Source: Streptomyces uncialis (GTDB lineage Bacteria; Actinomycetota; Actinomycetes; Streptomycetales; Streptomycetaceae). From it: 64,000 nt of DNA. The stretch's first letter is position 1, and each line of letters begins with the position of its first letter. Location: NCBI RefSeq assembly GCF_001905345.1, contig NZ_LFBV01000009.1:124001-188000 (forward strand), in the 5' to 3' direction. The notes under the pieces are model-generated. The model was given only the letters and a program-made list of their open reading frames with translations. It had not been told where the DNA came from and did no database searches. Positions 8,793 to 16,494 of the stretch are shown here, piece after piece. A program made the position numbers and the translations under genes.

Positions 8793-11700
8793 GTGGAGAC
8801 CAGATCTGTGAGCCCGGTGTTCATCGGCCGGGCCGACGAGATGGGCGTACTGCACGACGCACTCGCCCGCGCGGCCGCGGGCGAGCCGCAGGCCCTGCTG
8901 CTCGGCGGGGAGGCGGGCGTCGGGAAGACCCGGCTGATCGAGGAGTTCGCGCGCGCGGCCCGCGCCCGGGACGCCGTCGTCGTCACCGGCGGCTGTATCG
9001 AGATCGGCGCCGAAGGGCTGCCGTTCGCCCCGTTCTCCACCGCGCTGCGCGCCCTGCGCCGCCACCTCCCCGACGAACTCGCCGCAGCCGCGGCCGGGCA
9101 GGAGGAGGAACTGGCCCGGCTCCTGCCCGAGCTGGGCGAGGCCCCCGGCGGCCGGCACGGCGAGGAGGACATGGCCCGCCTCTTCGAGCTCACCGCCCGC
9201 CTGCTGGAACGTGTCGCCGCCGACCGCGATGTCGTCGTCGCCCTGGAGGACCTGCACTGGGCCGACGCCTCCACCCGCCATCTCCTCGCCTATCTCTTCC
9301 GCACCCTCCGCAGCGGCCGCCTGATCGTCCTCGCCAGCTACCGCGCCGACGACATCCACCGCCGCCACCCGCTGCGCCCCCTCCTCGCGGAGCTCGACCG
9401 GCTGCGCACCGTCCGCCGTATCGAGCTGAACCGCTTCAGCAGGGACGAGGTCGGCGCCCAGATGGCCGGCATCCTCGCCACCCGACCGGAGCCCACTCTG
9501 GTGGACGAGGTCTTCGACCGCTCCGACGGCAACGCCTTCTTCGTGGAGGAACTCTCCGTCGCCGCGGGCGAGGACCGCTGCCCACCGCTCTCCGACTCGC
9601 TGCGCGACCTGCTCCTGGTGCGTGTCGAACGGCTCCCGGACCATGCTCAACGGGTCGTCAGGGTCGCCGCCGAGGGCGGCTCCACCATCGGCCATGAACT
9701 GCTCGCCACGGTCGCCGGTCTCGGTGACGACGACCTCATCGAGGCCCTGCGGTCCGCCGTCGGCGCGAGCATCCTCCAGTCCATGCCCGACAGCGACGGC
9801 TACCGCTTCCGGCACTCCCTCGTCCGCGAGGCCGTCAGCGACGATCTGCTGCCCGGCGAGCGCTCCCGCCTCAACCGCCGCTACGCGCAGGCCCTCGAAG
9901 CCGAACCCGCCCTTGTCCCCGCCGACGAACGCGCCACCCGCCTCGCCAGCTACTGGTACCACGCACACGACCCGGCCAAGGCGCTGCCCGCCGTCCTGGG
10001 CGCGTCCCTGGAGGCCCGCCACCGGCACGCCTACGCCGAACAACTGCGCCTTCTGGAGCGCGGGATGGAGCTGTGGGACCCGGCGCCCGAGGCCGTCCGC
10101 GCCGGACTCATGGTCGGGGACTACGTCGAGGACTCGCTGTCCTGCGTCTGCGACCCCGCCACCACCCCCCTCAGCTACTACGACCTCCTCGCCGAAGCCG
10201 CCGTCGCCGGACGCCTCTGCGGAGAGCGGGACCGGGCACTGAAGATCACCAAGCGTGCCCTGCGTCTCCTGGAGGACGACCCCGACTCCCTGCGCGCCGC
10301 GTGGTTCTGGGTCCAGCGCTCCCTGCTCGTCCAGGCCCTCGCCCGCGGCGACGGCCGGCAGGAGCTCGCCACCGCGCAGGAGCTCGTCCGTGGGCTGCCG
10401 CCGTCGAACGTCCACGCCGAGGTCCTCGCCCGCGTCGCGAGCTGGTCCATGATCCATGAACCGGGCCCGGACAGCCTCGCCGCCGCCGAACGCGCCGTCG
10501 AGTACGCCCGCATGGTCGGCGCCCACGACATCGAGCTGAACGCCCGCCTCACCCTCGGCGGTCTCATGGTCGACGCGGGCGACGTCGAAGCGGGGCTCGC
10601 CGAGATGTACGCCGTCAAGGAACGCACCAGGGAACTCGGCGTCGGCGGTGTCGGCCGCAGCTATGTCAACCTCCCCTCCGCCCTCGAAGCCGTCGGCCGG
10701 TCCCGAGAGGCCGTCACCCTCCTCGACGAGGGCATCGAACTCGCCCGCCACTTCGGTCTGCGCGAGACCGAGGCCTGGATCTGGAGCAACCGCACCGAAT
10801 CCCTCTACACGCTGGGCCGCTGGTCCGAGGCCGCCGAATCCATCCTCCGCACCCAGCGCGCCGGACACAGCTACAAACCGCGCGGCTCCGCCGCCATCCA
10901 GGCCGCGCATCTCGCCCTGGCCCGCGGCGACAGCACCGAGGCCGGCCGTCAGCTCGACGCGGCCCGCCGCGAGTACGGCAGCCACGACCGGATGCCGCAG
11001 CACTCCATACCGATCGCCCGGATCGCCGTCGGTGTCGCCGCCGACCAGGGCCGCATCCTGGACGCCCGCGTCGAACTCGACGCGGTGATCGCCGCCGGAT
11101 TCCCGCCGGGCACCCAGCGCTACGGCTGGCCCCTGCTCCGGGCCGCCGCCACCGCCGAGGCCGACACCAGGGGACTGCCCCTCGCCCAGCCCGGACGGGC
11201 CGCCGCCCTGGACCGCATCCGCGCCGCCGCCAAGTCCCTCACCACCGGCGTCCCCGTCTGGCTCGCCTACGACCGCTGGGTACGCGCCGAGCTCCGCCGT
11301 GCCGAGGATCTCGCCACCCCGGCCGACTGGCTGGACGTCGTGGCCGCGTTCGGCCCGCTGGAACGCCCCTACGACCTGGCCCAGGTCCGCTACCGTCTCG
11401 CCGAGTCCCTTCTGACCCACACACCCACCACCAGCACCTCCACCGCCCCGGATGCCGTCGGCCCGCATGTCTCCGGCCGGGGCGGCAGCGACACGGGTGG
11501 CAGTGACACGCGCGGCAGTGACACGGGCGGTAGCGCGGCGGACGGTGGTTCCCGGTCCGGCGCCGCCCCGGACGGGGGCATCGCCAAGGGCATCAGCTGC
11601 CCCGAGGCCGACCGGGACCGGGCCACGGAGCTGCTCCGGCAGGCCGCCGCCCTCGCCTCGCATCTGGACGCCCGACCTCTCGACGAGGCTGTCGCCCAAC

Positions 11701-11993
11701 TGGCCCGACGGGCCCGGCTCGCCCTCACCGGCCGCCGGACGCCCGCCCCGGCCGACCCCGTCACCGCTCTCGGCCTCACCAGCCGGGAGCGCGATGTGCT
11801 CCGGCTGGTCGCCGCCGGGCGCAGCAACCGTCAGATCGCCGAGGAGCTCTTCATCTCCCCGAAGACCGCGAGCGTCCATGTGTCCAACATCCTGGGCAAG
11901 CTCAATGTCTCCGGTCGTGGCGAGGCCGCCGCCCTCGCCCACCGCTTGAGCCTGTTCCCTCCGGAGCCCCGTACCGCCGGCCCGGCCAGCTGA
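8793..11993 (+). CDS. Large ATP-binding LuxR-family (LAL) transcriptional regulator
   Basis: A 1066-aa regulator of the LAL class: N-terminal AAA-like ATPase, long helical-repeat middle, C-terminal LuxR DNA-binding domain. Walker A is GGEAGVGKT (about residues 37-46), Walker B is VVVALEDLHWAD (about 148-160), and the LuxR helix-turn-helix is LTSRERDVLRLVAAGRSNRQ through SVHVSNILGKLNV (about 995-1040). Between about 895 and 920 a Gly/Ser/Asp linker repeats the unit GGSDT/RGSDT. Such proteins often activate pathway-specific genes in response to an unknown ligand. The start is uncertain: GTG 8793 opens VETRSVSPVFIGRADE, where homologues known to me begin; ATG 8781 and GTG 8550 are alternatives. 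Confidence 0.9.
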   Translation: METRSVSPVFIGRADEMGVLHDALARAAAGEPQALLLGGEAGVGKTRLIEEFARAARARDAVVVTGGCIEIGAEGLPFAPFSTALRALRRHLPDELAAAAAGQEEELARLLPELGEAPGGRHGEEDMARLFELTARLLERVAADRDVVVALEDLHWADASTRHLLAYLFRTLRSGRLIVLASYRADDIHRRHPLRPLLAELDRLRTVRRIELNRFSRDEVGAQMAGILATRPEPTLVDEVFDRSDGNAFFVEELSVAAGEDRCPPLSDSLRDLLLVRVERLPDHAQRVVRVAAEGGSTIGHELLATVAGLGDDDLIEALRSAVGASILQSMPDSDGYRFRHSLVREAVSDDLLPGERSRLNRRYAQALEAEPALVPADERATRLASYWYHAHDPAKALPAVLGASLEARHRHAYAEQLRLLERGMELWDPAPEAVRAGLMVGDYVEDSLSCVCDPATTPLSYYDLLAEAAVAGRLCGERDRALKITKRALRLLEDDPDSLRAAWFWVQRSLLVQALARGDGRQELATAQELVRGLPPSNVHAEVLARVASWSMIHEPGPDSLAAAERAVEYARMVGAHDIELNARLTLGGLMVDAGDVEAGLAEMYAVKERTRELGVGGVGRSYVNLPSALEAVGRSREAVTLLDEGIELARHFGLRETEAWIWSNRTESLYTLGRWSEAAESILRTQRAGHSYKPRGSAAIQAAHLALARGDSTEAGRQLDAARREYGSHDRMPQHSIPIARIAVGVAADQGRILDARVELDAVIAAGFPPGTQRYGWPLLRAAATAEADTRGLPLAQPGRAAALDRIRAAAKSLTTGVPVWLAYDRWVRAELRRAEDLATPADWLDVVAAFGPLERPYDLAQVRYRLAESLLTHTPTTSTSTAPDAVGPHVSGRGGSDTGGSDTRGSDTGGSAADGGSRSGAAPDGGIAKGISCPEADRDRATELLRQAAALASHLDARPLDEAVAQLARRARLALTGRRTPAPADPVTALGLTSRERDVLRLVAAGRSNRQIAEELFISPKTASVHVSNILGKLNVSGRGEAAALAHRLSLFPPEPRTAGPAS

Positions 11994-12126
11994 CCGACGG
12001 AGTCCGGTCCCTCTCCTTCATCGCTCGACGCCTCCTTTCCCTGGGCGGAACGTGGCATTTGCGTCACGGTCCGTTACTTTTCGCCTCGCCTACCCTGGGA
12101 GGGAGGAACTCGCCCAGGGAGGCAGT

Positions 12127-12429
12127 GTGTTCAACCCGATCCAGGAGCTCTTCGCTCCCGGCCGCAAGCACACCGAGGACGAACGTCAGCGCCTCGAACT
12201 GACCCGGGTCGACCTGAACGACGGAGATCCTGGCCAAGGCCCGATCGATCTCACCTCCGGCAAGGTCACCATCCGTGTCCCACCGCAGCCCGCGAGCGCC
12301 GACCTGCCCGGCCAGGCCACTTCCGAAGACCGTGAGCGGGACGCACGGAACGGCAACGGCCGGGACGGCGCGGACGGCGGCGGAGCCAGGAGCGACGAGC
12401 GGGATCCGGATTCCGCTTCGGCGGGCTGA
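12127..12429 (+). CDS. DUF6191-like small protein
   Basis: A 100-aa product starting FNPIQELFAPGRKHTEDERQ from a GTG preceded by GGGAGG. The first half (PGRKHTEDERQRLELTRVD...GPIDLTSGKVTIR) resembles the conserved block of the actinobacterial DUF6191 family, in my recollection; members usually have a membrane segment before it, absent here. The last 45 residues are charged and low-complexity (Asp/Gly/Arg rich), probably disordered. Function unknown. It converges on the sugar dehydrogenase gene with only 32 bases between the stops. Confidence 0.7.
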   Translation: MFNPIQELFAPGRKHTEDERQRLELTRVDLNDGDPGQGPIDLTSGKVTIRVPPQPASADLPGQATSEDRERDARNGNGRDGADGGGARSDERDPDSASAG

Positions 12430-12461
12430 ACCCGGACCCGCTCATACCGCCTCGGCGCGGC

Positions 12462-13631
12462 TCACTTCACCTTCAGCTCCAGGACTCTGTCATCACCCTT
12501 CTTGGGTGTGCCCCGGCCGTCCGTCTCGCTCGTGGCCAGCCAGAGCTTGTCGGTGCCCGCGCCGACCACCGTACGCAGCCGGCCGTACTCCTCCTTGAGG
12601 AACGCCTGGGGCTCTCCTCCGCCGTCCGTCCCGCTCACGGGAATCCGCCAGAGGCGCTCGCCGCGCAGTCCGGCCATCCAGATCGACCCCTCGGCGTAGG
12701 CGATTCCGCTCGGCGAGGCTTCGGAGGTCTGCCACTGGGCCACCGGATCATGGAATCCGTCCTTACCGGCCTTGCCCTCGACCTCCGGCCAGCCGTAGTT
12801 GTCCCCCGCGACGATCTGGTTGAGCTCGTCCCAGGTGTTCTGGCCGAACTCGGAGGCCCACAGCCGCTTCTCCTCGTCCCAGGCGAGACCTTGGACATTG
12901 CGGTGACCGAACGAGTAGACGTACGAATCGTCCCCCAGCGGATTGCCGGGGGCGGGCTCGCCCTCGGGGGTCATCCGGAGGATCTTCCCGGCGAGGGACT
13001 TCTTGTCCTGGGACAGTCCTGTCTCGCCGACCTCGCCCGTGCCCGCGTACAGCAACTTGTCGGGGCCGAAGGCGATCCGGCCGCCGTTGTGGATCATACC
13101 CTTCGGGATGCCGCGCAGGACGGTGTCCGGAGCGCCCAGCTGCTGCCCCGCGGGCTTGCCCTCGTCGTACAGCATGCGGGCGATGCGATTGTCCGACGCG
13201 GTGGTGAAGTACGCGTAGACCATCTGGTCCGACGCGAAGGAAGGGGAGAGGGCGATCCCCATCAGCCCGCCCTCGCCCGCGGCGGCCACGCCGGGGACGG
13301 ACCCCAGCTCGACGCGCTTGCCGGAGCCGCTGTCGACCCGGCTGATCGTGCCTTCGTCCCGGGAGGAGACCAGGAGGTCCCCGCCGGGCAGGGGGGCCAG
13401 ACCCCAGGGCGAGCCGAGGCCCTCGGTCACGGTGCGCTCCACATCGACCGCTCCCTTCGCCGGGGGTGTACGGCCGCCGGATGCCTTGGCGGACTCGGAC
13501 GGCGGGGCGCCGCTCGACTCCGTGGCGCGGGCGGCGGACTCGGCGGGCTTGTCTGCGCCGTCCCCCGAACATCCGGCGGCGAGCAGGAGCGCGGCGGCGG
13601 TCAGTACGGCCGTCACAGCTGGACGTTGCAC
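12462..13631 (-). CDS. PQQ-dependent sugar dehydrogenase-like lipoprotein
   Basis: A 389-aa exported lipoprotein of the glucose/sorbosone dehydrogenase beta-propeller family, acting outside the membrane on a sugar or sugar-like substrate, with PQQ the likely cofactor. The N-terminus QRPAVTAVLTAAALLLAAGC is a lipoprotein signal with Cys at about residue 21; a Ser/Ala/Pro-rich linker (22-65) leads to the propeller. Family features are SPWGLAPLPGGDLLVSSRD (about 80-98), MIHNGGRIAFGPDKLLYAGTG with the conserved His-Asn pair, YSFGHRNVQGLAW and EFGQNTWDELN. The GTG at 13631 has GAAGGGA about 9 bases upstream; longer in-frame starts are Arg/Gly-rich and unlikely. Confidence 0.88.
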   Translation of the reverse strand: MQRPAVTAVLTAAALLLAAGCSGDGADKPAESAARATESSGAPPSESAKASGGRTPPAKGAVDVERTVTEGLGSPWGLAPLPGGDLLVSSRDEGTISRVDSGSGKRVELGSVPGVAAAGEGGLMGIALSPSFASDQMVYAYFTTASDNRIARMLYDEGKPAGQQLGAPDTVLRGIPKGMIHNGGRIAFGPDKLLYAGTGEVGETGLSQDKKSLAGKILRMTPEGEPAPGNPLGDDSYVYSFGHRNVQGLAWDEEKRLWASEFGQNTWDELNQIVAGDNYGWPEVEGKAGKDGFHDPVAQWQTSEASPSGIAYAEGSIWMAGLRGERLWRIPVSGTDGGGEPQAFLKEEYGRLRTVVGAGTDKLWLATSETDGRGTPKKGDDRVLELKVK

Positions 13632-13717
13632 GGTAATCGGTCCCTTCGACGCTGCGGTTCTTCTTCTGATACACCGCTGAGGGGGCGAAGGTTCCCGATC
13701 GCGGTATCCGATCCGAC

Positions 13718-13757
13718 GGCCACCCCGGCCACCCCGGCCACCCCGGCCACCCCGGCC
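13718..13757. repeat. Short tandem repeat, 9-bp unit GGCCACCCC
   Basis: Four perfect copies of GGCCACCCC plus a partial fifth, in the 275-base gap between the sugar dehydrogenase and the aldo/keto reductase, both on the minus strand. Apart from this array nothing is evident in the gap. The repeat is probably replication slippage in very GC-rich DNA. Confidence 0.85.
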
Positions 13758-13906
13758 GACGGGCCGTCGGCCGTTCGTTCCCCGGCTCAGCGGCCCGGTT
13801 CCTCCGCGCACTTCTTCGGCCGTCCCCGGCATCCCCCGCACCCACCATCGCACCTCAGCTCCGTCCGGGCCCCGTCACAGCACCCCTCGGGGACGGACGG
13901 AACCCG

Positions 13907-15004
13907 TCAGTACCAGGATTCGCGGGCCCGGGGGAGCGCCGCGATCTCCGCCCGGTCGCCCTCGGTCAGCCTCAGCCCCGCCGCCCCGGCGTTCTCCCTC
14001 ACCCACCGGGCCCGTTTGGTGCCCGGCACCGCGACGACATGTCTGCCCCGCTCCAGGACCCAGGCCAGCGCGACCTGTGCCGGGGTCACCCCGCCCCCCG
14101 GCCCGTCGTCCGCCCCGACCCCGGTCCCCACCCCGGCGTCCCGCCCTGCCCCGACCCCCGCCTCGTCGCCCCGCCCCGCCTCCGCCCCGTCCCCACCGTG
14201 GCGCCGGGCCACACGGCGCAGCCCGGCGACGATCGGCTGGTTCGCGGCCATCACCTCCGCGGTGAAGCGCGGGTGATGGGCCCGGACGTCATCGGGTTCG
14301 AATCCCTGGCCGGGGGTGAGGGTCCCGGTGAGATAGCCGCTGCCGAGCGGCATCGCGGCCAGGAGACCGACGCCCCGGGCCTCGCACCACGGCAACAGGG
14401 AGTCCAGTGCCTCGGGGGACCACACCGACAGCTCCGCCTCGACGGCGCTGACCGGGAAGACCTGTTGCATCCGGTCCAGCTGACGGATCGTTCCCTCGTA
14501 CATCCGTCCGCCGCTCCCGCGCACCGCGCGGGCACCGAGCGCGCACACGCCGAGGGCCCGCACCTTGCCCGCGCCGACGAGCTCGGCCATCGCACCCCAG
14601 GTCTCCTCCACCGGCACCTCGGGGTCCGCGCGGTGCAACTGGTACAGATCGATCACATCGGTACGGAGCCGCCGCAGGGACGCGTCGCAGGCCCGGCGCA
14701 CATACCCCGGCCGGCCGTCCGCCACCATGTGCTGATCGCCGACCAGCAGACCGCACTTGGTGGTGACGAAGGCGTCCGCGCGCCGCTCTCGCAGCACCCG
14801 TCCGATCAGCAGCTCATTGGTGAACGGCCCGTACATGTCGGCCGTGTCGAGGAGGGTGCAGCCCAGGTCCAGGGCGGTGTGCAGCGCGCGCAGGGACTCC
14901 TCGCCGTTTCGCCGGGAGGCGGAGTAGGCCCAGTTCATCGGCATGCACCCCAGCCCTATCGCGCCCACTTCGAGTGCCGTCGCGCCGATCGTCCTGCGCT
15001 CCAC
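13907..15004 (-). CDS. Aldo/keto reductase
   Basis: A 365-aa NADPH-dependent oxidoreductase of the AKR superfamily (TIM barrel) reducing an unidentified carbonyl. The catalytic tetrad is recognisable: Asp and Tyr in LLDTADMYG (about 52-60), Lys in VTTKCG (about 83), His in YQLHRAD (about 125). Between the last helices lies a 35-residue Gly/Ala/Asp insert (about 278-315, containing GVGAGRDAGVGTGVGADD) that family members normally lack, making the protein longer than the usual 320-335. The GTG at 15004 is chosen because GGGGGAGG lies 10 bases upstream and the conserved start VERRTIGATALEVGAIGLGC follows. It is divergent from the next gene with 85 bases between. Confidence 0.9.
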   Translation of the reverse strand: MERRTIGATALEVGAIGLGCMPMNWAYSASRRNGEESLRALHTALDLGCTLLDTADMYGPFTNELLIGRVLRERRADAFVTTKCGLLVGDQHMVADGRPGYVRRACDASLRRLRTDVIDLYQLHRADPEVPVEETWGAMAELVGAGKVRALGVCALGARAVRGSGGRMYEGTIRQLDRMQQVFPVSAVEAELSVWSPEALDSLLPWCEARGVGLLAAMPLGSGYLTGTLTPGQGFEPDDVRAHHPRFTAEVMAANQPIVAGLRRVARRHGGDGAEAGRGDEAGVGAGRDAGVGTGVGADDGPGGGVTPAQVALAWVLERGRHVVAVPGTKRARWVRENAGAAGLRLTEGDRAEIAALPRARESWY

Positions 15005-15089
15005 CTCGACGAATCCTCCCCCTGCGTGGTCCGAGCGGTCCCCCAAACTAACCTCTGCGCCGCGAACGGCTTCCCTTAGCCTCGTGACC

Positions 15090-16067
15090 ATGACTGGTGA
15101 TGTGTGGCTCCCCTTCCCGCCGGACGAGATCGAGGGCTTGCCCAAGGGCCTGAACTGCCACTTCTGGGACGGCGGTGAGGACGGGCGTACGCCGTACCCC
15201 GCCGACCCCGCGGACTGCTCCTTCTTCGTGGTGCCCTACCTGAAGCGGCCGTCCGTGAAGACCGGTGCGCTGCCCCTGATGCGCCGCCTGGAGGTGATCC
15301 AGACCCTCACCGCGGGCGTGGACGACATCCTGCCCGCCCTGGAGTCCGTGCGGCCCGGGGTGCGGCTGTGCAACGCGCGCGGGGTGCACGACGCCAGTAC
15401 GGCGGAGCTGGCGCTGACCTTGATCCTCGCGTCGCTGCGGGGGGTCCCGGACTTCGTCCGGTCGCAGGACAAGGGGGCGTGGGAGTCAGGGTTCCGGCCC
15501 GCGCTCGCCGACCGGACGGTGCTCGTTCTCGGGTACGGCTCGATCGGTGCCGCGATCGAGGACCGGCTGCTGCCCTTCGAGGTGTCCCGGGTCATCAGGG
15601 TCGCCCGGTCCGCCCGCGTCACTGCCCATGGACCGGTGCACGCCCTGGACGAGCTGCCCGGACTGCTGCCCGAGGCCGACGTGGTCGTCGTCGCCACCCC
15701 GCTGACCGAACAGACCCGGCACCTGGTGGACCGGGACCTCCTGTCCCGTATGAAGGACGGCGCGCTGCTCGTGAACATCGCGCGCGGGGCCGTTGTCGAC
15801 ACCGACGCGCTGCTCGCGGAACTGCGGAGCGGCCGGCTCGGCGCCGCCCTCGACGTCACCGACCCGGAGCCCCTGCCCGAGGGACACCCCCTGTGGCACG
15901 CGCCGGGTGTGCTGATCAGCCCGCACATGGGCGGCCCCTCCACGGCGTTCCTGCCGCGCGCCAAGCGGCTCCTCGCCGCTCAGCTCACCCGGTACGCGGC
16001 GGGGGAGCCCCTGGAGAACGTCGTCCTCGTCCACCCTGGCCGACCGGGCGCGAACCAGGGCGGTTGA
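15090..16067 (+). CDS. D-isomer specific 2-hydroxyacid dehydrogenase
   Basis: A 325-aa NAD(P)-dependent dehydrogenase that interconverts a 2-oxoacid and a D-2-hydroxyacid; the natural substrate is not evident. The nucleotide-binding fold is VLVLGYGSIGAAIEDRL (about 150-166), and the catalytic residues appear as Arg in LVNIARGAVVDTDAL (about 236), Glu in DVTDPEPLPEGHPLW (about 265) and His in LISPHMGGPS (about 283). Length is normal. The ATG at 15090 fits the divergent promoter gap; it has no strong ribosome site, only GTGACC. A short GC hairpin follows (16069-16090). Confidence 0.9.
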   Translation: MTGDVWLPFPPDEIEGLPKGLNCHFWDGGEDGRTPYPADPADCSFFVVPYLKRPSVKTGALPLMRRLEVIQTLTAGVDDILPALESVRPGVRLCNARGVHDASTAELALTLILASLRGVPDFVRSQDKGAWESGFRPALADRTVLVLGYGSIGAAIEDRLLPFEVSRVIRVARSARVTAHGPVHALDELPGLLPEADVVVVATPLTEQTRHLVDRDLLSRMKDGALLVNIARGAVVDTDALLAELRSGRLGAALDVTDPEPLPEGHPLWHAPGVLISPHMGGPSTAFLPRAKRLLAAQLTRYAAGEPLENVVLVHPGRPGANQGG

Positions 16068-16068
16068 C

Positions 16069-16090
16069 GCGCGCGATCCGCGGCGCGCGC
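16069..16090 (+). terminator. Possible short hairpin after the dehydrogenase
   Basis: Stem GCGCGCG / CGCGCGC with an 8-base loop directly behind the stop at 16067. No T-run. The following 400 bases up to 16494 contain no convincing gene except a doubtful upstream reading frame at 16415. Confidence 0.35.
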
Positions 16091-16494
16091 CCCCTGGCGC
16101 GACGCTCACCCCTGTCCGCGCGCCGTGCGCGACCCGCGCTTCTCCGCAGTGCGCTCCGCTCCCGCCCGTGCGCCCGGGACGCCCCGCCCGGCATGCTGGT
16201 CGGTACGCGATCCCGTCGTCCGGCGGCTGCCGGGGCCGGACGGGGCACGGGCCCGGCCGCGCCCCCACGGGCCCCGGACCGGCCGGGAACGGTCCGCGGG
16301 TCCGCCGTCCGTCCCGGTGGCCCGTGGCACCGCGGCGCGTGGACATCCTCCGTGATCCCCCAAATGCCCCGTGTGTCGGAATCACCGCTGATCGTCACGG
16401 AGAGTAGAGGAACTATGTCCCTGAGTGACGAGACTGGTGTATCGTCGCCAACAGGGGCTGCGTCGCGGATTGTTCGGCGCGGGGGAACACGACA

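Noticed and set aside
16379..16494. BldD-type operator upstream of the cyclic di-GMP gene
   Set aside because: Several TGAC/GTCA half sites are present but none matches the known palindromic consensus in spacing.
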